Assembly: GCA_024760545.1 (NCBI GenBank) | Contig: CP060501.1 | Span: forward strand, 682,001-746,000 | DNA from: Nitrospira sp. | Lineage (GTDB): Bacteria > Nitrospirota > Nitrospiria > Nitrospirales > Nitrospiraceae | Length of the DNA stretch: 64,000 nucleotides | Direction: 5' to 3' | In this document: positions 25,819-35,467 of the stretch, in pieces | Layout of the letters: each line of letters begins with the position of its first letter | Position numbering within the stretch: the first letter of the stretch is position 1 | The notes under the pieces: model-generated | What the model was told of the DNA's origin: nothing | Databases searched by the model: none | What the model saw: the letters and a program-made list of their open reading frames with translations, nothing else | Made by a program: the position numbers and the translations under genes

Positions 25819-27774
25819 ATGGCGAAACGACGACCAACAGCAAAAAAACAGCAGAAAACATCCCGACCGTCCGCTCCGCTGGTCAAGACTCCAAAAAGCG
25901 CCAAGCCGCGCTCCAGTGAATTTACGATCCAACCGGCAGTCGGCAGACCGGTCCTGATCACTGACGTCGCGTTGCGAGACGGTCACCAATCGTTGCTGGC
26001 TACACGGATGCGCACAGAGGATATGCTGCCCATTGCCCAAAAACTCGATGCCGTCGGCTATTGGTCGTTGGAGGTATGGGGCGGCGCCACCTTCGACACC
26101 TGTCTGCGATTTTTAAAGGAAGATCCCTGGGAACGACTCCGCGCATTGCGGGCTGCGATGCCCAACACCAAGCTCCAAATGCTGCTACGAGGACAAAACC
26201 TCGTCGGCTACCGACATTACGCGGACGACGTGGTGGAACGATTCATCGAACGTTCGGCCGCCAACGGGATCGATGTCTTCCGCATTTTCGACGCGCTCAA
26301 TGACGTGCGGAATGTCGACCGGGCCGTGAGTGAAGTGAAGGCCTGCGGGAAACATGCCGAGGCCACCATCTGCTATACCGTCAGCCCGGTCCATAGCATC
26401 GATCGGTTCGTGGATCTCGCGAAAAAATTAGAAGATCTAGGGACAGATACCATTTGTATCAAAGATATGGCCGGCCTCCTGGCGCCGCTTGAGGCCTATC
26501 ATCTGGTGCGTCGGTTGAAAGCTGCCGTCAAGGTTCCGCTCCATCTCCATTCGCATTACACGTCCGGGATGGCTTCCATGGCTTCCCTGATGGCGATACT
26601 TGGAGGCCTGGACATGCTCGACACCGCCATGTCACCGCTGGCAGGCGGAACGTCCCACCCGGCAACGGAAACGTTGGTCGCAGCGCTCCAGAATACTCCC
26701 TACGATACCGGGCTGGAACTCGCGTCCTTCCCGCCGATTACCGAACACTTTCGCTCCGTTCGCCGCAAATACCGTCAGTTCGAAAGCGACTTTACCGGTG
26801 TCGATGCCGAAATTCTCACGTCGCAGATTCCGGGCGGAATGTTGTCGAACCTGGCGGCTCAGTTGACGGAACAGAATGCCTTAGACCGGATGAAAGAGGT
26901 ACTCGACGAGGTCCCGCGCGTGCGAAAAGAGATGGGCTATCCCCCGCTTGTCACCCCGACCAGTCAGATCGTCGGGACCCAGGCCACACTGAACGTGCTG
27001 ACCGGAGAGCGTTACAAGGTCATCACGACGGAGACCAAGAACTATTTCTTGGGCTTGTATGGGCGCGCGCCGGGTCAAGTCGACCTCGATGTGATGGCAC
27101 GCGCCACCGGCGACGAAACTCCGATCAAGACCAGACCGGCCGATCGACTGGAGCCCGAATTGGAGACCGTCAAGAACGAGCTGCCCGATTCAGCCCAGAG
27201 CATTGACGACCAGCTGTCGTTCGCGCTGTTTCCCACCATCGCGCGTGACTTTTTCGAGGCTCGCGAAAAAGGCGATTTAACCCCGGAACCGCTCGAATTG
27301 GGCTCGACCAAAGGCCCTGCGACCGCTCATGAACTGCATCTGGCTCCCGTGGAATTCAATGTGACGGTGCATGGTGAGACCTATCATGTAAAGGTGTCTG
27401 GTTCAGGCCGAAAGGTTGATGGGCGCAAGCCATACTACATCCGTGTCAACGACAAGCTCGAGGAAGTCTCCCTAGAAACCATCCAGGAGGTCTTGGCCGG
27501 CGTGCCGGAGTCGCAGGGGACCGATTCGGGAGGAAAACCGAAACGTCCCAGGCCGTCGAAGCCGGGTGATGTGGCTCCCCCCATGCCCGGCCGCGTAGTG
27601 AAAGTGCTGGTTGCGGTAGACGATCATGTGAAAGTCGGGGATCCCCTGTTGATCATCGAAGCGATGAAGATGGAAAGTCGGGTGCCGGCGCCGATCGATG
27701 GAAGAGTCGCCGCGATCCTAACCGCCGAGGGTGACAATGTGAAGACAGATGAAACGGTCATTCAACTGGAGTAA
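25819..27774 (+). CDS. pycB: Pyruvate carboxylase subunit B (carboxyltransferase plus biotinyl domain)
   Basis: Transfers CO2 from biotin to pyruvate to give oxaloacetate. 651 residues. A basic, Lys-rich N-terminal extension is followed by the HMGL-like TIM barrel (ALRDGHQSLLATRM at about 52, KDMAGLL and HLHSHYTSG metal-ligand region), the conserved carboxylase domain (about 340-480), a Pro/Lys-rich linker and the biotinyl domain with EAMKMES (biotinyl Lys about 617). The same architecture is used by oxaloacetate decarboxylase alpha, but no beta or gamma membrane subunits are nearby, so anaplerotic carboxylation is more likely. It lies 47 bp after pycA. Confidence 0.92.
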   Translation: MAKRRPTAKKQQKTSRPSAPLVKTPKSAKPRSSEFTIQPAVGRPVLITDVALRDGHQSLLATRMRTEDMLPIAQKLDAVGYWSLEVWGGATFDTCLRFLKEDPWERLRALRAAMPNTKLQMLLRGQNLVGYRHYADDVVERFIERSAANGIDVFRIFDALNDVRNVDRAVSEVKACGKHAEATICYTVSPVHSIDRFVDLAKKLEDLGTDTICIKDMAGLLAPLEAYHLVRRLKAAVKVPLHLHSHYTSGMASMASLMAILGGLDMLDTAMSPLAGGTSHPATETLVAALQNTPYDTGLELASFPPITEHFRSVRRKYRQFESDFTGVDAEILTSQIPGGMLSNLAAQLTEQNALDRMKEVLDEVPRVRKEMGYPPLVTPTSQIVGTQATLNVLTGERYKVITTETKNYFLGLYGRAPGQVDLDVMARATGDETPIKTRPADRLEPELETVKNELPDSAQSIDDQLSFALFPTIARDFFEAREKGDLTPEPLELGSTKGPATAHELHLAPVEFNVTVHGETYHVKVSGSGRKVDGRKPYYIRVNDKLEEVSLETIQEVLAGVPESQGTDSGGKPKRPRPSKPGDVAPPMPGRVVKVLVAVDDHVKVGDPLLIIEAMKMESRVPAPIDGRVAAILTAEGDNVKTDETVIQLE

Positions 27775-28759
27775 TTCCAGCGCCGGCTCGACCTCACACC
27801 CGTACAGACCTGAACGGCTTGCGCTGTGCATCCTGTGCCTCATATCGTACCTCATGAGCTCCTGTGCCACGCCCTTACAGATCCCACCCTATTTTGAAAC
27901 CTTAGAACGTACCCCGATAGAACGCATCCCAATCAAGACCGTCCTCGTCCGCGATCAAAGGATCGCGTATCTCGATATCGGTACCGGCCCACCAGTCATC
28001 TTGATTCACGGCTTCGGCGGATCCATGTGGCAATGGGAACATCAGCAACATGCCTTGGCTCAACATTTCCGTACCCTGACGCTTGACCTACCTGGTTCCG
28101 GATTGTCCGACAAACCTGACATCGATTACCTGCCGGACCAGATGTTGGACTTCTGTATTGGATTCATGGATGCCCTGCAGATCCAGAAAGCCACCCTGGT
28201 CGGCAACTCCATGGGCGCCGGGTTGGTCATAGGAATGACATTGACCCATCCAACCCGTGTCGACAAACTCGTGCTCATCAGCGGGCTACCGTCTCATGTC
28301 ATAGCCAAGCTCACCAGTCGGTCATTCAGGCAAGCCCTGGAATCTCGAGCCCCTACCTGGCTGGTCTCCCTCGGCAACTGGCTGTTCGGCGGGCTGGTCA
28401 CCGAAACAGTCCTGAAGGAAATCGTCCATGATCACAACCTCCTCACCCCAGCGGTTATCGAACGGTCCAACCACAATCGTCGGCGCCCTGGTATCATAAA
28501 ACCCATCATGGCCGTGAGAAACGCCATCCCTTCCTGGGAAACCGATTTTGCTCCACGCCTCAGCTCCATCGCACACCCAACGATGATCATCTGGGGTCAA
28601 TACGACCGGATATTTCCCATGGCCGTGGGCGAAGAACTTCACCATAGAATCCGTGGATCAGAGTTCGTCAGAATTCCCGATGCCGGCCACATGCCTCAGT
28701 GGGAACGCCCTGATCTGGTCAACCGATCTCTGATCACGTATATTGAACCATCACCCTGA
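27749..28759 (+). CDS. Lipoprotein alpha/beta hydrolase
   Basis: 336 residues. The N-terminus has a basic stretch (about residues 18-25), a hydrophobic core and the lipobox SYLMSSC, indicating a lipid-anchored envelope enzyme. The hydrolase fold is complete: oxyanion region VILIHGFGG, nucleophile elbow VGNSMGAG (Ser about 154), an acid in IWGQYDRIF and the catalytic His in DAGHMPQWERP. Its start overlaps the pycB stop by 26 bp, so the pair is probably co-transcribed. The substrate is unknown; esterase or lipase-like activity is the safest reading. Confidence 0.85.
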   Translation: MKRSFNWSNSSAGSTSHPYRPERLALCILCLISYLMSSCATPLQIPPYFETLERTPIERIPIKTVLVRDQRIAYLDIGTGPPVILIHGFGGSMWQWEHQQHALAQHFRTLTLDLPGSGLSDKPDIDYLPDQMLDFCIGFMDALQIQKATLVGNSMGAGLVIGMTLTHPTRVDKLVLISGLPSHVIAKLTSRSFRQALESRAPTWLVSLGNWLFGGLVTETVLKEIVHDHNLLTPAVIERSNHNRRRPGIIKPIMAVRNAIPSWETDFAPRLSSIAHPTMIIWGQYDRIFPMAVGEELHHRIRGSEFVRIPDAGHMPQWERPDLVNRSLITYIEPSP

Positions 28760-28811
28760 ACAGATCGTCCTCATGAGACCGATGATCCCCTGTTTCCTCA
28801 CCAAGGAGCAC

Positions 28812-29480
28812 ATGATGCGGACACGATTCTATGGGTCCATCGGCGCAGTACTGCTCATTTCGCTTGGCTTCGTTGGATGTCAGACGACCGGAGGATCATC
28901 CGGCGGCACTTTTGTGTACAAAAGTATTCCGGTGGCAGACGGAAGCGCCGTCGCAGGAGAGGGCAACAATGTCATATTCAAGGGCAGCCCGCTTCCGCTG
29001 GCCGGCAACGGCGTGAAAGTCGGCGACACACTGCGCGATGTGAACGTGGTGCAGAACGATCTCTCGCTCGTCAACATCGTGGAGACCAAGGGTGCGGGAA
29101 AGGTCCGGATCATCAGCACGGTCCCGTCGCTCGATACCCCGGTGTGTGAACAACAGACTCATCTTCTGAGCGAACGGAATAAAGGCCTCGATAAAATGGT
29201 GGAACTCATCACCGTCAGCGTCGATACTCCCTTTGCCCAGAAACGATTTGCGGAGGATGCGAACATCGCCAATGTGACATTTCTGTCCGACTACCGAGGA
29301 GGCGAGTTTGGTAAAGCACATGGTCTCTTTTTGGAAGGTCCGCATGTGCTGACGAGAGCTGTCATCGTCGTCGACAAGACGAACACTATTCGCTACCTCC
29401 AAATCACTCCGCAACTCTCCCAGCTGCCGGACTTGGAAGAAGCCTTCCAGTTCGCCAGGCGATTGATCACGGAGAGCTAA
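28812..29480 (+). CDS. tpx: Lipid-anchored thiol peroxidase (Tpx-like) without resolving Cys
   Basis: Peroxiredoxin of the Tpx subfamily, 222 residues from 28812 (AAGGAG site). A signal with lipobox SLGFVGC puts it in the envelope, while most Tpx proteins are small soluble proteins. Tpx features: the GDTLRDV segment and the peroxidatic Cys in VPSLDTPVCEQQT (Cys about 112). The resolving Cys normally found about 34 residues later, in the RFC motif, is Ala (PFAQKRFAED). The only other Cys is the lipidated one. It should therefore work as a 1-Cys enzyme recycled by another thiol. It follows the alpha/beta hydrolase gene after 52 bp. Confidence 0.85.
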   Translation: MMRTRFYGSIGAVLLISLGFVGCQTTGGSSGGTFVYKSIPVADGSAVAGEGNNVIFKGSPLPLAGNGVKVGDTLRDVNVVQNDLSLVNIVETKGAGKVRIISTVPSLDTPVCEQQTHLLSERNKGLDKMVELITVSVDTPFAQKRFAEDANIANVTFLSDYRGGEFGKAHGLFLEGPHVLTRAVIVVDKTNTIRYLQITPQLSQLPDLEEAFQFARRLITES

Positions 29481-29565
29481 GGGGACGGTACGTGGAGCTG
29501 AAACGACGGGCGAGCAGATAGTCGTTCGTTAGGCTCACCCACCTCTTTGTTGTCCGAAGGCTCTG

Positions 29566-30969
29566 ATGGCTTATTACGACTTACTCGTCATCGGTACGGG
29601 ACCGGCCGGCCAAAAGGCCGCGGTACAGGCAGCCAAGCTGGGCAAAAAGGTCGCCATCATCGAGCGAAAGATGGTCGTCGGTGGTGTCTGCATCAACACC
29701 GGTACGATTCCAAGCAAGTCACTCCGCGAAGCGGTCCTCTATCTCTCAGGATTCCGGCAGCGTAGCGTCTACGGTGCCACCTACCGTTTGAAGAAGACCA
29801 TCGCGATCGAAGATCTTGCGTTTCGGGCGAATCATGTCATCAAGAACGAGATTCAGATCGTGCAAAATCAGATGGGCCGGAATCGAGTCGACATGTTTTA
29901 CGGTTCAGCCAGCTTCGTCGATCCTCACCGCCTGCGTATACAAACGACCCGCGGTGCGCTTGAACTGACGTCAGACTTCATCGTCATTGCGGTAGGGACG
30001 GAACCGGCCCGGCCATCGAATATTCCGTTCGACGGCAGGACGATCATTGATACGGATGGGCTCCTGACGCTCAAGCGTATTCCCGACTCCATCGTCATTG
30101 TCGGAGGTGGTGTGATTGGGACGGAATATGCTTCGATGCTTGCCGCTCTGGGGGTCCCCGTCACCCTCATCGATAAACGCCCACGGCTGCTGGAGTTCGT
30201 CGACGCCGAGATCATTGAAATACTCCAGCAACAGATGAAAGAAATCGGAGTCACTCTATATCACGATGAAGAAGCCGTGGCCATCAAGAGGGCACGGGAC
30301 AATTCCATCCAGGTCACCCTACGCCACAGCCGACCGATTCACACGTCGACGTTGATGTATGCGATCGGGCGAATCGGGGCGACACAATCGCTCGATTTGG
30401 ACGCCATAGGATTGAAACCGGACGATCGTGGGCGCTTGCCCGTCAACGAACACTTCCAAACGGCAATTCCACACATCTACGCCGCAGGCGACGTCATCGG
30501 CTTTCCCGCCTTGGCCTCGACGTCCATGCAACAAGGCCGTCACGCAGCCTGTCATGCGTTCGGCCATCCGGATCGGCTCGACAACTCGCTCCTCCCCTAC
30601 GGCATCTACGCCATTCCGGAAATTTCCATGGTGGGCCTGAATGAGGAAGAGCTCAAGCGTGCAGAAATCCCCTACGGCATCGGCATCGCCCGCTACAAAG
30701 AGATCGCGCGCGGACAGCTCATCGGCGACGAAATGGGCATGCTGAAACTGTTGTTTCATCGCCATACCAGACATCTGCTTGGCGTTCATGCCATCGGAGA
30801 AGGAGCAACCGAACTGATTCACATCGGGCAGGCGGTCATGGCCTTTCACGGCAAGATCGATTATTTCATCGATACGGTCTTCAACTATCCAACTCTGGCC
30901 GAATGTTACAAAGTGGCCGCGTTGGACGGCATGAATCGCTTGCCGAGACCATGGGTGCCCTACCTGTGA
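29566..30969 (+). CDS. sthA: Soluble pyridine nucleotide transhydrogenase (SthA-like)
   Basis: FAD enzyme moving hydride between NADPH and NAD+. 467 residues. FAD motif VIGTGPAGQKAAVQAAKLG (residues 8-26), NAD motif VIVGGGVIGTEYASMLAALG (about 182) and the C-terminal FAD contact YAAGDVIGFPAL (about 305). The redox site reads GGVCINTGTIPSKSL, with one Cys where dihydrolipoamide dehydrogenases have CxxxxC. That loss of the disulfide is the SthA hallmark. The dimer-interface domain with the His-Glu pair of disulfide reductases is also altered. A lipoamide dehydrogenase role is thus unlikely. Confidence 0.92.
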   Translation: MAYYDLLVIGTGPAGQKAAVQAAKLGKKVAIIERKMVVGGVCINTGTIPSKSLREAVLYLSGFRQRSVYGATYRLKKTIAIEDLAFRANHVIKNEIQIVQNQMGRNRVDMFYGSASFVDPHRLRIQTTRGALELTSDFIVIAVGTEPARPSNIPFDGRTIIDTDGLLTLKRIPDSIVIVGGGVIGTEYASMLAALGVPVTLIDKRPRLLEFVDAEIIEILQQQMKEIGVTLYHDEEAVAIKRARDNSIQVTLRHSRPIHTSTLMYAIGRIGATQSLDLDAIGLKPDDRGRLPVNEHFQTAIPHIYAAGDVIGFPALASTSMQQGRHAACHAFGHPDRLDNSLLPYGIYAIPEISMVGLNEEELKRAEIPYGIGIARYKEIARGQLIGDEMGMLKLLFHRHTRHLLGVHAIGEGATELIHIGQAVMAFHGKIDYFIDTVFNYPTLAECYKVAALDGMNRLPRPWVPYL

Positions 30970-31056
30970 CGCCGAAACATGTCCTGACACTTCGGCGGTA
31001 TTGAGCCGGAACATCCTCCACGAGCTGCGAAAGGCCCCCCAGAAAGGAAGAGATGC

Positions 31057-31725
31057 ATGTCATTCTCAAATCACCTACGAAAGCTTGCCAACTCAATCTG
31101 GAATGCCCAGTTGAGCCATCCCTTTGTCGTCGCACTAGGGAACGGCACACTGCCTGAACAGAAATTCCAGTACTACATTCTGCAAGACGCCAGGTTCCTG
31201 GGTGATCTAGCCCGCGTCTTTTCTGCCGCCGCGCAAAAGGCACCGGATTCCGACTCGAGCCTGCGGTTCAACAAGCTGGCGGAAGAGACCATCGTCGTAG
31301 AGCGGAGTCTGCATGAGAGCTACGGTAAGAAATGGGCGCTGACGGCGAAACAGATGACGTCGGTTCCGATGGCGCCGACAAATCACGCTTATACAAGACA
31401 CATGCTGGCCGTGGCCGCTTCGGGAACTGCGACGGAAATTACCGTCGTCGCCCTGCCCTGCGCCTGGGTCTATTGTGTGGTCGGACAGCATTTATTGAGG
31501 AAAGGCCCCCCTGCCAAGAATCACCCCTACCGTGACTGGCTCATGCTCTACGCCTCGCCGGAATTCGCCGAAGTCCAACTATGGATGCGGAAGAAAGTCG
31601 ATCAGTGGGCCAAGACGGCCGGCAAAGAGGAACTGCGGCGGATGGAAGAATCCTTCATCATCAGCTCGCGGTATGAATGGATGTTTTGGGACATGGCATG
31701 GAACGAGGAAAAGTGGCCGGTGTAA
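31057..31725 (+). CDS. tenA: TenA family aminopyrimidine aminohydrolase-like protein
   Basis: Thiaminase-II fold, usually salvaging HMP from thiamin breakdown products. 222 residues, all helical. The TenA elements are present: SIWNAQLSHPFVVALGNGTL, YILQDARFLGDLARVFS, the Tyr/Glu-containing middle and the catalytic Cys in VVALPCAWVYCVVG (matching the Cys of ALLPC in Bacillus TenA). The C-terminal SSRYEWMFWDMAW also matches. It starts after an AAAGGAAG-type site, 87 bp behind sthA. I found no TPP riboswitch before it, so it may not be thiamin-regulated. Confidence 0.85.
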   Translation: MSFSNHLRKLANSIWNAQLSHPFVVALGNGTLPEQKFQYYILQDARFLGDLARVFSAAAQKAPDSDSSLRFNKLAEETIVVERSLHESYGKKWALTAKQMTSVPMAPTNHAYTRHMLAVAASGTATEITVVALPCAWVYCVVGQHLLRKGPPAKNHPYRDWLMLYASPEFAEVQLWMRKKVDQWAKTAGKEELRRMEESFIISSRYEWMFWDMAWNEEKWPV

Positions 31726-32083
31726 CTGCGGGTAGGTGTCTCAACGCCTATCGGCTCCCGCACTCCGGCTCGACCGCGCTAGGCCTCACTCACGCTCGAC
31801 TGCGCAACTCGCTGCATTCCATGGTTCACATGAATGCAGCGTCGGACAGTGCTCGCCGTCCGCTGCGCGGATCGCTTTGTTCGGCAAGTGCGATAGCCCG
31901 AGCCTCCGTGCAGGTCGCCAGACAGGCGCTGAGACCCCACTACTTGAAAGGCACACCAGCCACGAGGGTAGAAAGGAAAGAGAAGAGAAATCGAGAGTGG
32001 CTCACGGACAGACGCTTGCTCAAGGCCACCCGTCGATAACGTGGCTAGCAGATCGGACCGCAATGTGCTCTATTGGAAGTTCG
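31726..32083 (+). other. 358-bp gap after tenA with a 10-bp inverted repeat
   Basis: Between tenA and the end of tex. No credible gene. A perfect inverted repeat, CGCTGCATTC at 31810-31819 and its complement at 31832-31841, with a 12-nt loop, is the only clear structure and may be a terminator or binding site. The rest is a mix of short purine-rich and GC-rich stretches. Confidence 0.45.
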
Positions 32084-34489
32084 TTACAAATTTTTCCGGG
32101 CCTTGGCCAATGCGAGCGCCATCGCACCGATCGGCTGGGGCATTCGTGCCGCTTGATCGGATGCCGATGGCCCACGCCCACGCGAGTCACGTGCTGACGC
32201 GTTTCCAGACTGTGTCGGTACAGATGGGCGGCTCGCAGTCTCCTCAAGGCGCATGGTCAGCGAAATACGCTGGCGCTTCAGATCGACGTCAAGCACCTTC
32301 ACCCTGACGACCTGACCGGGCTTGACCACTTCATGCGGATCTCTGACAAACTTGTTCGCCAACGCCGATACGTGCACGAGCCCATCCTGATGGACTCCGA
32401 TATCGATGAACGCACCGAATGCCGCCACATTCGTGACCACTCCCTCCAACACCATTCCGGGTTGCAGATCACTCAAGGATTCAACTCCCTCTCGGAAGGT
32501 GGCCGTCTTGAATTCTGGACGCGGGTCGCGCCCTGGTTTTTCCAGCTCGATGAGGATATCCCGCACCGTCGGCACTCCAAACTTCTCATCGGTAAAGTCC
32601 TTCGGCGACAACTCTCTTAAGACAGTCGGCCGTCGCATCACTTCGGCGATTCCGGTTCCTAGGCGTGTCAGAATCCGTTCGACCACCGGATAGGCTTCCG
32701 GGTGAACGGCAGAACGATCTAAAGGATTGTCTCCATCGGGAATGCGGAGAAAGCCTGCCGCCTGCTCGAAGGTTTTTTCACCAAGACGCGGGACATTACG
32801 GATCGCCGTTCGATTCGCAAACGGCCCGTTCGTATCCCGATAGTTCACAATATTCTTGGCCAGCGCCTTGTTCAGACCCGACACCCTTTCCAATAAGGGC
32901 GCCGATGCCGTATTGACGTTTACGCCGACTGCATTCACGCAATCTTCAACCGCGGCATCGAGCGACCGCGCCAATGCCCGCTGGTCGACGTCGTGCTGGT
33001 ATTGACCGACCCCGATCGCCTTCGGCTCAATCTTCACCAGCTCGGCCAGTGGATCCTGTACACGCCGGGCAATGGAGACCGCGCCCCGCAAACTGACATC
33101 CAACTCAGGGAATTCCGCCGCAGCGAACGCCGACGCGGAATAGACCGACGCGCCTGCTTCACTGACCACAATTTTGGCCACCTTCTGTTCAGGCTTCTGG
33201 GCAGCGACCAGCTTGATCACCTCGATTGCCAGCTTGTCCGTCTCTCGGCTTGCTGTTCCGTTACCGATTGAAATCAACTCCACACCATGTTGAATGACGA
33301 GACGTAGGAGCGTCTCCAATGCTCCCTGCCAGTCCTTGCGAGGTTGATGCGGATAGATCGTGGCCGTTTCCAACAATTTTCCCGTCGTATCTACCACCGC
33401 CACTTTACAGCCTGTGCGAATGCCTGGATCCAGGCCGAGAACGGCCTTTGGACCGGCAGGCGCCGCCAATAATAGTTCGTGGAGGTTTCTGGCAAAAATC
33501 TTGATCGCCTCCGCTTCTGCCGCTTCACGTAACTGCACCAGCAGTTCGACGCTGAGCTGTAGATGGATTTTCACACGCCAGGCCCAGTCACAGACATCAG
33601 CCAGCCACTTATCGGCAGCCCTGCCGCGATCTTCAATACCGGCGTGAGCCGCAATCATTGAAACACAAGGATGCGGAACGACTGCGTCAAGCACCTCTCC
33701 CAAGCCCAATTCCAACTTCAGCACGCCGAAGGCACGGCCTCGGAACAACGCGAGCGCCCGATGCGAGGGGACAGTCTTGATCGACTCGGTATAGGCATAG
33801 TAATCGCGGAACTTCTCGTCTTCGGCCATCTCCTTGTCCTTCATCACCGTCGAGGTCAAGACGCCCTGTTCCCACAGACGCATGCGCAACGCAGCCAGCA
33901 AGCCGGCCGTTTCGGCAAACCGCTCGGTCAGAATATCCCGCGCTCCTTCCAGCGCCGCTTTGGCATCCGGTACATTGATGGCTTCCACCCCTTCAGCGGC
34001 AGGGACCACACGGATGTATGTGAGCGCTTCCTGCTCGGGAGTCAGCACCGGATCAGTCAACAAGGCGTCCGCCAACGGCTCCAGCCCTGCTTCGCGCGCA
34101 ATCTGTGCGCGCGTGCGCCGCTTGGGTTTAAAGGGCAGATAGAGATCCTCCACGGCTTGCTTCGTCGCCGCCGCCTCAATGCTCGCTCGCAACGCGTCCG
34201 TCAGCTTCCCCTGTTCTTCGATCGACGTCAGAATCGCGGCACGCCGCACCTCCAACTCACGCAGATAGAGCAGGCGCTCTTCCAGCGTGCGTAGCTGCGT
34301 ATCATTCAGATTGCCGGTCGCTTCTTTGCGGTAGCGCGCAATGAATGGGACCGTTGCTCCTTCATCAAGTAGCGTCACCGCCGCTGCGACCTGATGAGTC
34401 CCAACGCCGAGTTCCTTGGCGATGAGGGGAACAATCTTGAGCTGAACTGTGTCGGATGAGATCTGAGGTGCGACAACTGTCATCTGCAA
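32084..34489 (-). CDS. tex: Tex-family RNA-binding protein (S1 domain)
   Basis: Highly conserved nucleic-acid-binding protein implicated in transcription and RNA turnover. 801 residues; a slightly later ATG at 34483 is possible. Helical N-terminal region, YqgF/RNase-H-like domain with [17 protein letters not shown] (about residue 350), helix-hairpin-helix segments ([40 protein letters not shown]) and a C-terminal S1 domain ([19 protein letters not shown], about 650-720), followed by a low-complexity tail. The domain order is the full Tex layout. It stands alone on the minus strand. Confidence 0.95.
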   Translation of the reverse strand: MQMTVVAPQISSDTVQLKIVPLIAKELGVGTHQVAAAVTLLDEGATVPFIARYRKEATGNLNDTQLRTLEERLLYLRELEVRRAAILTSIEEQGKLTDALRASIEAAATKQAVEDLYLPFKPKRRTRAQIAREAGLEPLADALLTDPVLTPEQEALTYIRVVPAAEGVEAINVPDAKAALEGARDILTERFAETAGLLAALRMRLWEQGVLTSTVMKDKEMAEDEKFRDYYAYTESIKTVPSHRALALFRGRAFGVLKLELGLGEVLDAVVPHPCVSMIAAHAGIEDRGRAADKWLADVCDWAWRVKIHLQLSVELLVQLREAAEAEAIKIFARNLHELLLAAPAGPKAVLGLDPGIRTGCKVAVVDTTGKLLETATIYPHQPRKDWQGALETLLRLVIQHGVELISIGNGTASRETDKLAIEVIKLVAAQKPEQKVAKIVVSEAGASVYSASAFAAAEFPELDVSLRGAVSIARRVQDPLAELVKIEPKAIGVGQYQHDVDQRALARSLDAAVEDCVNAVGVNVNTASAPLLERVSGLNKALAKNIVNYRDTNGPFANRTAIRNVPRLGEKTFEQAAGFLRIPDGDNPLDRSAVHPEAYPVVERILTRLGTGIAEVMRRPTVLRELSPKDFTDEKFGVPTVRDILIELEKPGRDPRPEFKTATFREGVESLSDLQPGMVLEGVVTNVAAFGAFIDIGVHQDGLVHVSALANKFVRDPHEVVKPGQVVRVKVLDVDLKRQRISLTMRLEETASRPSVPTQSGNASARDSRGRGPSASDQAARMPQPIGAMALALAKARKNL

Positions 34490-34708
34490 TGGTAACCGAT
34501 CTTTCCGAACGCGTGAGAGGTTCGCGTTCTCTTAGAATATGATGAAGTCAATGATTGTCGTTGATTGATTGTATCGGGGTTACGTAATCGAACTCCGCCC
34601 ACTGAACGAGAGAGGAGAAAAGGGTTTTATGCGAGCGGATAACTTGCCCAATTTCAGCTGTCCAGGCTGTGAAACGAGAAATGTCCCCGTTCGATCATAC
34701 GCCAAGGA

Positions 34709-35416
34709 TCAATGGGCAAGAGTCCCAAAAGCGGCAAACAGGCGCCCTGCGAGGTAATGGGTGCCCCGGATATCGCTCGACTCTTTACGCCGCATGAAGT
34801 CGTTCAGAACTCGTCCGTCTGTAGTCTTGTGGATGTCAGGCTGTTGGAGGTTCATCCGATAGCGAACAATCCCTCCTGACATCCAACTCACGAAGATCAC
34901 CGTTCCATCCCGTTCCACCTGCTCGACCACGCCGACATGCGTGAGTGGATCATTCGGCAAGCCATCCCGATTGAAATCCCACGTATTGTGGAAAAAGACC
35001 AGGTCTCCCGGATGCACGGTCGGGCCATAATGAATTCGTCCGTGTTCCATGACATGGGTGTAGATACGCCCGACACCGTTTCCTCCATCGAGTTCACCCA
35101 ACCCGCCGTACAAGTCGACCCGCTGTGTCGCGTATACCCCTCGGACGAAACCGGAACAGTCCGGAGCATAGTGCCGGCCACTCACTTCGATACGCGACCG
35201 GCCAAGGAATCTCACGGCTGTCTGCGCCAGCGCTTGCTGCCGCGGAACTCCCTTGGCCATGGAGCAGCAGTGCCCGCTGCGTGTTCCCATGGTAGGAATC
35301 ACGTCATCTTGCGTCGGCTGAGGTCCTGCCGTCGCACAACCGTACAGTATCCCTGCGGATACGATGGCTAGAAGTCCAGTCGCTAACGAACGCCCGTGCT
35401 CGGCTGACTTCGTCAT
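34709..35416 (-). CDS. NlpC/P60-like cysteine peptidase lipoprotein
   Basis: Probable cell-wall amidase/peptidase. 235 residues; the signal ends in a lipobox-like SAGILYGC (Cys about 27), so it is anchored in the envelope. The catalytic Cys lies in HYAPDCSGFVRGVY (about residue 92), the His in DPLTHVGVVEQV (about 163), and a third polar residue may follow. The domain has the NlpC/P60/CHAP pattern of Cys-His-(polar) residues. Family members cut peptidoglycan stem peptides. The gene sits between tex and fumC without obvious operon links. Confidence 0.85.
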   Translation of the reverse strand: MTKSAEHGRSLATGLLAIVSAGILYGCATAGPQPTQDDVIPTMGTRSGHCCSMAKGVPRQQALAQTAVRFLGRSRIEVSGRHYAPDCSGFVRGVYATQRVDLYGGLGELDGGNGVGRIYTHVMEHGRIHYGPTVHPGDLVFFHNTWDFNRDGLPNDPLTHVGVVEQVERDGTVIFVSWMSGGIVRYRMNLQQPDIHKTTDGRVLNDFMRRKESSDIRGTHYLAGRLFAAFGTLAH

Positions 35417-35467
35417 GCCTCAGTATACCGTTAAGCTGCTGCAAAGCCATACCGGAAAACAGTTCAA

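Noticed and set aside
30970-31056. Possible TPP riboswitch before tenA
   Set aside because: The conserved CUGAGA and related core segments are absent and the gap is too short.
34569-34757. 62-codon plus-strand frame with a CPGC motif next to the NlpC gene
   Set aside because: It overlaps the NlpC/P60 gene by about 50 bp and has no ribosome site or recognised family.
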